Below are positions 25,727 through 31,425 of a DNA stretch of 37,956 nt, piece after piece. Origin of the DNA: an uncultured Clostridia bacterium (lineage in GTDB: Bacteria; Bacillota; Clostridia; Oscillospirales; Butyricicoccaceae); NCBI GenBank assembly GCA_944375715.1, contig CALWAP010000019.1, positions 1 to 37,956 of the forward strand, written 5' to 3'. The position numbers and the translations under genes were made by a program. The notes beneath the pieces were generated by a model. The model was not told where the DNA came from. It searched no databases and saw only the letters and a program-made list of their open reading frames with translations. Position 1 is the first letter of the stretch, and every line of letters starts with the position of its first letter.

Positions 25727-25846
25727 TCATGCTTCGGCGTTAGCCGCTTTAAAGGCCGCTTTTCTTATGCTGACGCATGGGATAAATACAGCTAAAGCGA
25801 AAAATATGGAGTTTAAAATCGGGATAATATGAAAAGCCTGTCCCAT
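25727..25846 (-). CDS. Small 39-residue membrane-type protein, candidate
   Basis: A short open frame between the ZIP promoter and the ZIP gene. It begins MGQAFHIIPILNSIFFALAV, continues with FIPCVSIRKAAFKAANAEA and stops at TGA. One hydrophobic segment (about residues 5-26) is followed by a basic, Ala-rich tail, a common layout for small single-pass proteins. GGGAAGTG lies nine bases before the ATG, a fair ribosome binding site. It lies ~47 bases downstream of the predicted transcription start and 44 bases before zip. I know no family for it. A leader with chance coding remains possible. Confidence 0.5.
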   Translation of the reverse strand: MGQAFHIIPILNSIFFALAVFIPCVSIRKAAFKAANAEA

Positions 25847-25864
25847 AATTGTGTTCACTTCCCT

Positions 25865-25912
25865 TATATGTTATGATTGAGTTAGCTCTTGCTAACTCAA
25901 TCATAACATATA
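25865..25912. promoter_or_regulatory. 22-bp perfect inverted repeat, operator candidate
   Basis: Arms at 25865-25886 and 25891-25912 pair without a mismatch around a 4-base centre (TCTT). The core reads GTTAGC-N4-GCTAAC. No T tract follows on either strand and the arms are AT-rich, so it is not a terminator. It covers the -10 box and start site of the ZIP operon promoter, the usual position for a repressor. The TTAG/CTAA core recalls DtxR/MntR-type metal-regulator boxes (inference only). Confidence 0.7.
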
Positions 25913-25928
25913 TATTCTGAAATGACAA
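25900..25928 (-). promoter_or_regulatory. Promoter of the small ORF-ZIP operon
   Basis: On the minus strand TTGTCA (25923-25928), 17 bases, TATGAT (25900-25905). The -10 box lies inside the right arm of the inverted repeat, so a bound regulator would block RNA polymerase. Confidence 0.65.
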
Positions 25929-25946
25929 TATGGATTTGTTTGGGAG

Positions 25947-25975
25947 TTGACAGCAAAAGTAAAGCATGCTATTAT
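25947..25975 (+). promoter_or_regulatory. Promoter of the aspS2 leader
   Basis: Consensus TTGACA (25947-25952), exactly 17 bases, TATTAT (25970-25975). Transcription would start near 25982, giving a ~270-base leader before the aspS2 start codon. Confidence 0.8.
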
Positions 25976-26020
25976 TTTATAAATATGTTGGGATTTGATA
26001 TTATGTTATTTGGATTTTTT

Positions 26021-26114
26021 AAGGGTTATGACGATGATACACGGCGCTTGAATCTGTGAATCGGTTTCACGGGTACAAGCGCTTAAAGTCATGTGCCCGT
26101 GGAGAAAACCCCTT
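26021..26114 (+). ncRNA. Structured leader RNA with pseudoknot potential, unassigned
   Basis: Pairings found by eye: outer helix AAGGGTT (26021-26027) with AACCCCTT (26107-26114, one bulged C); ATGAC (26028-26032) with GTCAT (26088-26092); GCGCTTG (26044-26050) with CAAGCGC (26076-26082); a 9-bp helix 26052-26060 with 26066-26074 (two G-U pairs, one of them next to C-G) closing a TCGGT loop. CACG (26040-26043) can also pair with CGTG (26098-26101), which crosses the ATGAC helix and so makes a pseudoknot. It lies between a consensus promoter and an intrinsic terminator upstream of aspS2. It lacks the T-box AGGGTGG motif and I could not match it to a known riboswitch. A free-standing small RNA ended by the terminator is the alternative. 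Confidence 0.6.
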
Positions 26115-26126
26115 TTGGCATTTATC

Positions 26127-26153
26127 CGCCGGCACGTAGTGCCGGCGTTTTTT
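26127..26153 (+). terminator. Intrinsic terminator inside the aspS2 leader
   Basis: CGCCGGCAC (26127-26135), GTA loop, GTGCCGGCG (26139-26147), then T6 (26148-26153). It ends transcription 100 bases before aspS2, so read-through must be allowed for that gene to be expressed from the upstream promoter. GTGCC at 26093-26097 could pair with GGCAC at 26131-26135 as an antiterminator. Confidence 0.9.
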
Positions 26154-26177
26154 AATGTGGGGAAAGGGGGCGATACC

Positions 26178-26306
26178 ATGCGGCATAAAGACTATGCCGG
26201 GGCCGATCTTTATTCTGGTCTTGCGACATTGAATAAAGAAAGGACAAAATGTTATGGAATATATAAAAAAGGAAAATCTCTTACGCGAAAATCCCCGGGA
26301 ACTTAA
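26178..26306 (+). CDS. Possible 42-residue leader ORF overlapping aspS2 start
   Basis: ATG with GGGGG seven bases upstream opens a 42-codon frame (MRHKDYAGADLYSGL at its start) that ends 53 bases inside aspS2 in another frame. Its first codons sit on a small hairpin (CGGCATA 26181-26187, TATGCCG 26193-26199). The good ribosome binding site suggests translation, perhaps to couple or limit aspS2 expression. No protein family is recognised and the Asp or Asn codons are not enriched. It may be chance. Confidence 0.3.
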   Translation: MRHKDYAGADLYSGLATLNKERTKCYGIYKKGKSLTRKSPGT

Positions 26307-27570
26307 GGTTTCTATTGGGAGCAAGGTTACCCTTTGGGGAATGGTATATAAAATAAGGCATATGTCAGGATTTGACTTTCTGCTTCTCCAGACTGAAAAG
26401 GGGCTGGTTCAGTGTGTCTGCTCTCAGGGGACCGATGGACTTGAGAACCTTTGCGAAAACGCGGCAGTGGAAATAACGGGCAGTCTTAGGGAAGAAAAGC
26501 GCAGCCGTATGGGTTTTGAAGTGGATGTTGGGCGTATAAATGTAATATCAGTGCCGTTTGCCGAGCCTCCGTTAGTCATAAATGGTAAGAAGCTTTCGGC
26601 CGGGCAAAAAACCGTTCTGGACAACAGGGCAGCTTCGCTGCGCAACGAAGCGCAAAGGGCGGTGTTTGCCATTCAGTCGGAGACATGCTTTGGGATACGG
26701 CAGTTTTTAAAAGGACGCGGCTTTACCGAAATACACACTCCTAAAATAGTTTCTGGATCGGCAGAAAGCGGGGCGGGCATGTTTGAGCTGGACTATTTTG
26801 GCAAAAAAGCATTTCTGGCCCAGAGCCCCCAGCTTTACAAACAGATGATGGTCCCTGTATTCGGGCGGGTTTATGAGATCGGTCCCGTATTCAGGGCGGA
26901 AAAGCATGATACATCCCGACACCTGAACGAATATACGGGCATCGACCTGGAACTTGGTTTTGTCACCGATATCAGCCAGCTGATGTCATTGGAATGGGAG
27001 ATGCTGTCCTATGCCATAGAGCATGTCAAAAGTGCCTGTCCTCAATGGCTTGAGGTATTGAAAACCGAGCTGCCGTTGACAGATACGGTGCCCTCTGTCA
27101 CGTTTGAGGAAGGTAAGGCCCTTATTGCCCAAGAGCGGGGATATGCGTCAAAAGATAAAAATGATTTTGAACCCGATGAGGAAAAGGCTTTGTGCCGGGC
27201 AATAAAAAAGCAGACGGGTAGTGATTTTGTCTTTGTCACCAGGTACAAAGAGTCCAAACGTCCATTTTACGCCATGGACTGTGCCGACGATCCCTCTTTG
27301 ACCGAGAGTTTTGACCTGCTTTTCAGAGGTATGGAGATCACGACGGGAGGGCTGCGTATACACCGTTATGAAGAGCAGGTGGAAAAAATGAGGCGCAAGG
27401 GGCTTGACCCCGCCGATTTTGAAGGTTACCTTACGGCTCACAAATGCGGGATGCCTCCTCATGGGGGAATGGGCATAGGTCTTGAAAGACTGACGGCCTG
27501 CCTTCTGGGATTTGAAAATGTAAGGGAAGCAAGCCTTTTTCCACGCGACATTACAAGATTTACGCCATAA
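26254..27570 (+). CDS. aspS: Archaeal-type aspartyl-tRNA synthetase (AspRS2)
   Basis: A 438-residue class IIb synthetase that attaches aspartate to tRNA. The N-terminal OB fold (about 1-105) binds the anticodon; the catalytic part shows EIHTPKIVSGSAESGA, AQSPQLYKQMMV, motif 2 (FRAEKHDTSRHLNEYTGID) and motif 3 (GMGIGLERLTACLL). Length near 430 and absence of the ~150-residue insertion of bacterial AspRS mark it as the archaeal/eukaryal type. Such enzymes in Clostridia are often non-discriminating and also charge tRNA-Asn, which is then repaired by GatCAB. AAAGGA lies nine bases before ATG. It is preceded by the structured leader and terminator described separately. Asn-tRNA synthetase is less likely because of the motif 2 His-Asp-Thr sequence. 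Confidence 0.88.
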   Translation: MEYIKKENLLRENPRELKVSIGSKVTLWGMVYKIRHMSGFDFLLLQTEKGLVQCVCSQGTDGLENLCENAAVEITGSLREEKRSRMGFEVDVGRINVISVPFAEPPLVINGKKLSAGQKTVLDNRAASLRNEAQRAVFAIQSETCFGIRQFLKGRGFTEIHTPKIVSGSAESGAGMFELDYFGKKAFLAQSPQLYKQMMVPVFGRVYEIGPVFRAEKHDTSRHLNEYTGIDLELGFVTDISQLMSLEWEMLSYAIEHVKSACPQWLEVLKTELPLTDTVPSVTFEEGKALIAQERGYASKDKNDFEPDEEKALCRAIKKQTGSDFVFVTRYKESKRPFYAMDCADDPSLTESFDLLFRGMEITTGGLRIHRYEEQVEKMRRKGLDPADFEGYLTAHKCGMPPHGGMGIGLERLTACLLGFENVREASLFPRDITRFTP

Positions 27571-27600
27571 AAAAAGCCGCGGCATATGCCGCGGCTTTTT
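27571..27600. terminator. Bidirectional terminator, aspS2 / rubrerythrin
   Basis: A 20-base perfect palindrome (GCCGCGGCAT and ATGCCGCGGC, 27576-27595) with A5 and T5 flanks, directly after the aspS2 stop. Confidence 0.93.
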
Positions 27601-27610
27601 GGCGCTTTGT

Positions 27611-28273
27611 TTAATAATTTTCGCAGTTTACTTCAAAATAACTCTGGGGATGAGCACATACAGGGCAGACTTCGGGGGCCTTAGTACCGACCATTATATG
27701 TCCGCAGTTGCGGCATTCCCATACCTTGACTTCGCTCTTTGCAAAGACCTCTGCGGCCTCCACATTATGAAGCAGGGCGCGATAGCGTTCCTCATGGTGT
27801 TTTTCAATGGCAGCCACCATGCGGAATTTGGCAGCCAATTCGGGGAAGCCTTCCTCCTCCGCTGTTTTGGCAAAGCCATCATACATATCGGTCCATTCAT
27901 AATTTTCGCCCTCTGCAGCATGAAGCAGATTTTCTGCTGTATTTCCCAGGCCGTTCAGTTCCTTAAACCACATTTTTGCATGTTCTTTTTCATTTTCGGC
28001 TGTCTTGAGGAAAAGGGCGGCTATCTGCTCGTAGCCTTCCTTTTTGGCTACCGAAGAGAAATATGTATACTTGTTGCGGGCCTGGGACTCGCCGGCAAAG
28101 GCGGCCTCCAGGTTCTTCTCTGTCTGGGTACCGGCATATTTGTTTGTGGGTGCGCTTTCCTCTATTTTTTCAAAAGAAGAAGCGGGCTGCTTGCACACGG
28201 GGCAGACAAAGTCCTCAGGCAGACTTTCCCCTTCATAGATATAACCGCAGACCTTACATTTCCATTTGCTCAT
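27611..28273 (-). CDS. Rubrerythrin with rubredoxin domains at both ends
   Basis: A 220-residue protein initiated at ATG 28273 with AAAGGAG nine bases upstream, nested in frame in the fusion. N-terminal rubredoxin-like domain ([11 protein letters not shown] ... CPVCKQP), diiron ferritin-like domain ([42 protein letters not shown] with two ExxH), and a C-terminal rubredoxin-like domain ([10 protein letters not shown] ... CPVCAHP). Classical rubrerythrin has only the C-terminal centre and reverse rubrerythrin only the N-terminal one, so this carries both. It reduces hydrogen peroxide to water in anaerobes. Both forms may be made. Confidence 0.85.
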   Translation of the reverse strand: MSKWKCKVCGYIYEGESLPEDFVCPVCKQPASSFEKIEESAPTNKYAGTQTEKNLEAAFAGESQARNKYTYFSSVAKKEGYEQIAALFLKTAENEKEHAKMWFKELNGLGNTAENLLHAAEGENYEWTDMYDGFAKTAEEEGFPELAAKFRMVAAIEKHHEERYRALLHNVEAAEVFAKSEVKVWECRNCGHIMVGTKAPEVCPVCAHPQSYFEVNCENY

Positions 28274-28798
28274 TTTCTTTTCTCCTTTATTTTCTATATT
28301 TTTGCAGTCGTTGCAGGGTATAAGTTCCAAAAGTTTTTTTGCGAAATCCATGGGGAATCCCGTGGGCGGATTGGCAATCAGGTCTTCAAGCAGCTTGTGT
28401 GAGTTGCCGCTTTGGGGAAGCATGTAACCGGCCTCCCTCAAAAGATCCTCGTTTACCAGCCTGAGCGATTTGGCAGCCGCCGTCATAAGGCGGCGCATGC
28501 CATCGGAGGAGGCTTTGCCGGCGCGCTGGAGGGCCATCTGTTCTTCGTCACCCTTGCGGCGGGCCAGGGAATAGGCGTGATCCAATACCTTTTCTTCCTT
28601 TTGCTGCTGGGGAGGGTAATCATATGGCACCATCGAAATGGCGCCGCTGGGGCAGGCATCGGCACAGACGCCGCAGCCTATGCATTTAGAGACATCGATT
28701 ATGCTGTTTTCGGTGTCGCTGGCGCCCGTGGGACATACATAAAGGCAAAGACAGTCCTTTGTACAAAGACGCAGATTTCTTACGGCAAACTTTTTCAT
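27611..28798 (-). CDS. Ferredoxin-rubrerythrin fusion, read-through form
   Basis: A 395-residue continuous frame. Residues 1-175: a small ferredoxin-type domain with two Cys clusters ([12 protein letters not shown] and [14 protein letters not shown], for [4Fe-4S] centres), then a helical linker region ending [16 protein letters not shown]. Residues 176-395: rubrerythrin, described separately from its internal start. The linker codons include AAAGGAG, a strong ribosome binding site for the internal ATG, so this looks like two ancestral genes joined by loss of a stop. Electron transfer from the ferredoxin or rubredoxin centres to the diiron site would reduce peroxide. Lies three bases after the rubredoxin-like gene, in the PerR operon. 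Confidence 0.75.
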   Translation of the reverse strand: MKKFAVRNLRLCTKDCLCLYVCPTGASDTENSIIDVSKCIGCGVCADACPSGAISMVPYDYPPQQQKEEKVLDHAYSLARRKGDEEQMALQRAGKASSDGMRRLMTAAAKSLRLVNEDLLREAGYMLPQSGNSHKLLEDLIANPPTGFPMDFAKKLLELIPCNDCKNIENKGEKKMSKWKCKVCGYIYEGESLPEDFVCPVCKQPASSFEKIEESAPTNKYAGTQTEKNLEAAFAGESQARNKYTYFSSVAKKEGYEQIAALFLKTAENEKEHAKMWFKELNGLGNTAENLLHAAEGENYEWTDMYDGFAKTAEEEGFPELAAKFRMVAAIEKHHEERYRALLHNVEAAEVFAKSEVKVWECRNCGHIMVGTKAPEVCPVCAHPQSYFEVNCENY

Positions 28799-28801
28799 AC
28801 C

Positions 28802-29443
28802 TTACAGCCCCCTTTCGATTTTATCAAATTTCCATGAAGGCACCTTGCATACCGGGCAAAGCTCTGGAGCCTTGTCTCCTACATAGATAAACCCGCATAC
28901 TGAGCATACCCAAACCTCGGTATTTTTAAGGAAAGCGTCGCCCTCTTTTTGGTAGCGCTCCAAAAGTGAATAGAGCATATTTGTCACCTTTTCGCCCCAG
29001 GTGCATATCCTTAATGTACCGCGGTCGCCATGTTGGCCGGCCATTTGGCGCAAAGCAGGATAAAATGTTTCAAGGTCGTCGGAAACCATATGCGTAAGGC
29101 TGCTTACCTCATCATCCTGTGCCCGGGGGGCGGCAAGGGCGTAAAACCGGCTTATTTCAGAAAAGAGTTCTGCTTCCTTTTCCTTATACTGCTTTTCGCA
29201 TCCTCTGGCAAGATTTGAAAAGAGAGCCGAAAGTGCCATGGGGGACAGCTTGTGCATATCTTCGACAATAGTTGGGATAACGACACTCACCTCATCCTTC
29301 ATCTGCTGGCTTTCAAGAAAAAAGGAGTTTTTCCCTGCTCCACACACAGGACATACCCAATCGTCCGGCAGTTCCGAGAAGAGCAGGCCCTCCTTATCCT
29401 CGTCATAGGTGTAGCCGCATATCTTACATCTCCATTTACTCAT
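28802..29443 (-). CDS. Rubredoxin-domain protein, degenerate rubrerythrin-like
   Basis: A 213-residue protein. Residues 1-45 are a full rubredoxin ([30 protein letters not shown]). Residues ~175-213 are a rubrerythrin-type C-terminal rubredoxin ([21 protein letters not shown]). The ~130-residue centre is helical but lacks the ExxH iron ligands seen in the neighbouring rubrerythrin ([14 protein letters not shown] and [15 protein letters not shown] at comparable places), so no diiron site is expected. Likely an electron carrier in peroxide or superoxide defence. GGAGG precedes the ATG; 50 bases after perR, three bases before the fusion gene. Confidence 0.83.
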   Translation of the reverse strand: MSKWRCKICGYTYDEDKEGLLFSELPDDWVCPVCGAGKNSFFLESQQMKDEVSVVIPTIVEDMHKLSPMALSALFSNLARGCEKQYKEKEAELFSEISRFYALAAPRAQDDEVSSLTHMVSDDLETFYPALRQMAGQHGDRGTLRICTWGEKVTNMLYSLLERYQKEGDAFLKNTEVWVCSVCGFIYVGDKAPELCPVCKVPSWKFDKIERGL

Positions 29444-29493
29444 GCTTTTCCTCCTTTCGCATCGCGTTTATATTTTTAAAATGACACGCCATG

Positions 29494-29865
29494 TTAATCT
29501 TTTACCGAGCGCTTTTTGCACCCGTCGCATATGTACATCAGCTTTAGATCGTATCCCAAAATATCGCTTCCCGCATGGTCTTTAAGCATTCCGGAAAGGT
29601 CAGGAAGGCACACATCGCACAGCTTCCCGCACTTTATACAGACAAGGTGATCATGTCTGTCAAGCTTGTCATACCTGTCGGGCATGCCTTCAGAAGATAT
29701 CCTTCGTATTTGGCCATCGGAACACAGTCTGTTAAGGTTGTTGTATACTGTGGCCAGAACTACTTTGGGATATATCTTTTTTAATTCTTCAAAAATCTGT
29801 TCTGCCGTCGGGTGGCTGCGTGAAATCTCGACGATCTCCCTGATTTTTTTTGCGTATTTTGTCAT
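29494..29865 (-). CDS. perR: PerR-like peroxide regulator, Fur family
   Basis: A 123-residue repressor. Winged-helix DNA-binding half (SHPTAEQIFEELKK, LATVYNNLNRLCSDG), then the metal-sensing half with MPDRYDKLDRHDHLVC (Asp and His ligands) and two zinc pairs (CIKC and CDGC). The Asp in RYD at the position of B. subtilis PerR Asp85 favours PerR over Fur or Zur. It is about 20 residues shorter than B. subtilis PerR at the N-terminus. GAGG precedes the ATG. First gene of the rubredoxin/rubrerythrin operon, controlled by a promoter with a PerR box. Confidence 0.87.
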   Translation of the reverse strand: MTKYAKKIREIVEISRSHPTAEQIFEELKKIYPKVVLATVYNNLNRLCSDGQIRRISSEGMPDRYDKLDRHDHLVCIKCGKLCDVCLPDLSGMLKDHAGSDILGYDLKLMYICDGCKKRSVKD

Positions 29866-29878
29866 ATGTTCCTCAAAA

Positions 29879-29893
29879 TTAGAATAATTCTAA
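29879..29893 (-). promoter_or_regulatory. PerR box (7-1-7 inverted repeat)
   Basis: TTAGAATAATTCTAA, a perfect 7-1-7 inverted repeat that differs from the PerR consensus TTATAATNATTATAA only at one symmetrical position. It overlaps the predicted start of transcription of perR, 14 bases before the ATG, so autorepression is expected. Confidence 0.85.
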
Positions 29894-29897
29894 AAAT

Positions 29898-29925
29898 ATT
29901 ATAGCATGTTTATTTTGGCTGTCAA
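29898..29925 (-). promoter_or_regulatory. Promoter of the perR operon
   Basis: On the minus strand TTGACA (29920-29925), 16 bases, TATAAT (29898-29903). Both boxes are perfect consensus. Confidence 0.88.
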
Positions 29926-29940
29926 TATGTGCATGGGCAT

Positions 29941-29972
29941 AAAAAAGCGCCCCGCAGAAGGGGCGCTTTTTT
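29941..29972 (-). terminator. Terminator of the SLH-gene remnant
   Basis: GCGCCCC (29947-29953), GCAGAA loop, GGGGCGC (29960-29966) with A6 and T6 flanks. It stands just past the stop of the remnant at 29977. It could also act on the plus strand. Confidence 0.85.
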
Positions 29973-29976
29973 ATGC

Positions 29977-30560
29977 TTAGCCGGCGGTAATTATCCTTAT
30001 CTGCCCGCCGGAGGAAGGGGTCTTGTCATAATAAAGGGTCAGGTCATAGCCGCCGGACAGCACGGCGTTCAGTCCATCTTCGCCGCTCAGCCATGTATCG
30101 GATGAAGTAAGGTATATCTGCACTTCGGAGGAAACGGGGATTGTATCGCTTCCAACCCCGGCATACCAGCCGTCGCCATTGATAAAGAAGTCGCTGCTGC
30201 CGGCCTTTGTCGTTCGGGTAAGCGTGCGGGTGGAATTGACTTTTGAATAACCGCTGTAATGGCCTGTCAGCGAAATACCGATATAGCTGCCCGAAGATAT
30301 GTCGGCTGTGCAGAGGTATTTTTCGCTGGTGCCGCCGCTGTTTGTCAGGGTAACGGCGGTGTTGTAGGCGGGCTTATCATCGCTGCCCAGGACTATGCCG
30401 TCGGAGCCGGTATGCAGGCAGGTTTTGCCATAGGAATAGCTGTTGCCCGTGACATCCTCAAGCAGGATAATGTCCACCTGGCCGGAAGAGTCGGTATGGC
30501 AATAGCTTATCTGTGAGGAAGGAATGCTGTCGGTCCAGAATATGGCGTCAAAGTCCGATT
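29977..30560 (-). pseudogene. 3' remnant of an SLH-family surface protein gene
   Basis: An open frame of ~190 codons, bounded upstream by TAA and lacking a start, signal peptide and SLH repeats. The frame reads SDFDAIFWTDSIPSSQISYC before a GTG at 30477. Parts resemble the C-terminal half of the SLH protein at 62-2362: VDIILLEDVTGNSYSYG against VNLLVLKDVTGDRYLYG, and the last residues TLYYDKTPSSGGQIRIITAG against TVYLDRSASEGGTVRVITVK. It even keeps its terminator. So it is the tail of a paralogue whose 5' part was lost. Confidence 0.75.
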
Positions 30561-30771
30561 ATATTTTTAAAAAGGTACTATCTAAAGAAAGTGCTGAGGA
30601 AGGTTTGCGGTATTTTTTGTAATGGCAATCAATGCCTTGCCATACGCCAAGAGAGGGCTGGACAGTAATTACGGAGAAGAGCCGGAACAGACATTGAAAC
30701 AGTATATCCAGCAGTTTTTTGCAACAGTTGCAGAAAATCAGAATTATTTACTGACAGTGCAGCGTCGCTGA
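30542..30771 (+). pseudogene. Frameshifted gene remnant, unknown family
   Basis: Two plus-strand frames join across a T6 run at 30613-30618. The first reads MASKSDYIFKKVLSKESAEE, then GLRYFL and stop; the second reads VMAINALPYAKRG, then LDSNYGEEPEQTL, ending at TGA 30769-30771. One more T in the run would merge them into a ~76-residue helical protein end. I do not recognise the family. It overlaps the edge of the SLH remnant, so the joint between foreign pieces is probably near 30550-30560. Confidence 0.5.
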
Positions 30772-30784
30772 GGCAAAGACCATA

Positions 30785-31210
30785 TTGCGTTACCACAGCC
30801 TGGCGGTGCTGGGGTTTCTTATAATCATGTATATTCAGGTGGAACGCTACACGGGTTTTGGCCCCTATCTGTCCCTTATACCGGGCATTCTGAGCGTTAT
30901 GTCCGGCGTAATGCTGCTTATATACCCGGGAGCGGGTATGGCGGTTTTGACAATATTGTTTCCGATCTGGTTTATCGCCCACTGCATTTCAAGGCTTGCA
31001 CACATCAACCATATACGATATGTGGCGGGGAGCAGGATTTCGGGCTTCTCTCTTTTCGCCACTATTATAGGGCTTATTCTTGTCTTTATGATGTTCCTGC
31101 GGCCATTTTTCACCCTGACCGCTATTAGTTATATGGCCGGGATTTATTTGGTACTTTTGGGTGTAGATGCCATTGCTATAGCTTTCAGCGGCGCAGGCAG
31201 GTGGCTGTAA
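30785..31210 (+). CDS. DUF308/HdeD-like membrane protein, probably N-truncated
   Basis: A frame of ~141 residues with four or five hydrophobic segments (SLAVLGFLIIMYIQV, LSLIPGILSVMSGVMLLIYP, VLTILFPIWFIAHCISRLAH, FSLFATIIGLILVFMMFLRP and ISYMAGIYLVLLGVDAIAIA). The layout of paired segments with PG and G-rich turns matches the DUF308/HdeD family, whose members usually have six segments and ~180 residues; the first is missing. The frame opens at 30755 with no ATG; TTG 30785 with GAGG eleven bases upstream is the only plausible start. It may be a remnant. Confidence 0.6.
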   Translation: MRYHSLAVLGFLIIMYIQVERYTGFGPYLSLIPGILSVMSGVMLLIYPGAGMAVLTILFPIWFIAHCISRLAHINHIRYVAGSRISGFSLFATIIGLILVFMMFLRPFFTLTAISYMAGIYLVLLGVDAIAIAFSGAGRWL

Positions 31211-31425
31211 AATAAATATGTTAGGATATGCGGCCGTTGATTGCAAATCTTCTGATAACTTCTGACAAAAGTGTTTTCTTTAAAACTGAAATGACAGATG
31301 AATTGAGAAAGCATTACAGGCAAAATAGTAAAAAAGCGATGTGGCATGATTTTAGTGGCCGCACCGCTTTTTTTATATTTTGTTTTTATCCGTATGTTTA
31401 ACCGGAGAAGTAAAGCCATCTGAAG
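31211..31425. other. Gap between DUF308-like and GLUG genes
   Basis: 215 bases without a supported gene. Apart from the bidirectional terminator listed separately I see nothing. Confidence 0.5.
31330..31374. terminator. Bidirectional terminator of the GLUG/MMPL operon
   Basis: AGCG (31335-31338) with CGCT (31365-31368), an A-C mismatch, then TGTGGC (31340-31345) with a G-U pair opposite GCCGCA (31358-31363). A6 and T7 flanks. It would end the minus-strand operon. Confidence 0.75.

Noticed and set aside
25865-25912. Terminator after the ZIP region
   Set aside because: The stem is AT-rich and has no T tract on either side; it overlaps a promoter.
25749-25967. 72-codon minus-strand frame overlapping the 39-residue ORF
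   Set aside because: It would begin upstream of the predicted transcription start and read through the operator palindrome; the 39-residue frame has the better start.
26021-26114. T-box leader for aspS2
   Set aside because: The conserved T-box antiterminator sequence (AGGGTGG...) and the long specifier-loop stem are absent, and the element is under 100 bases.
25982-26153. 6S RNA or SRP RNA with its own promoter and terminator
   Set aside because: The long closing rod and central bubble of 6S RNA, and the GGAAGGAAGCAG-type SRP loop, are not found. A free small RNA of another class stays possible.
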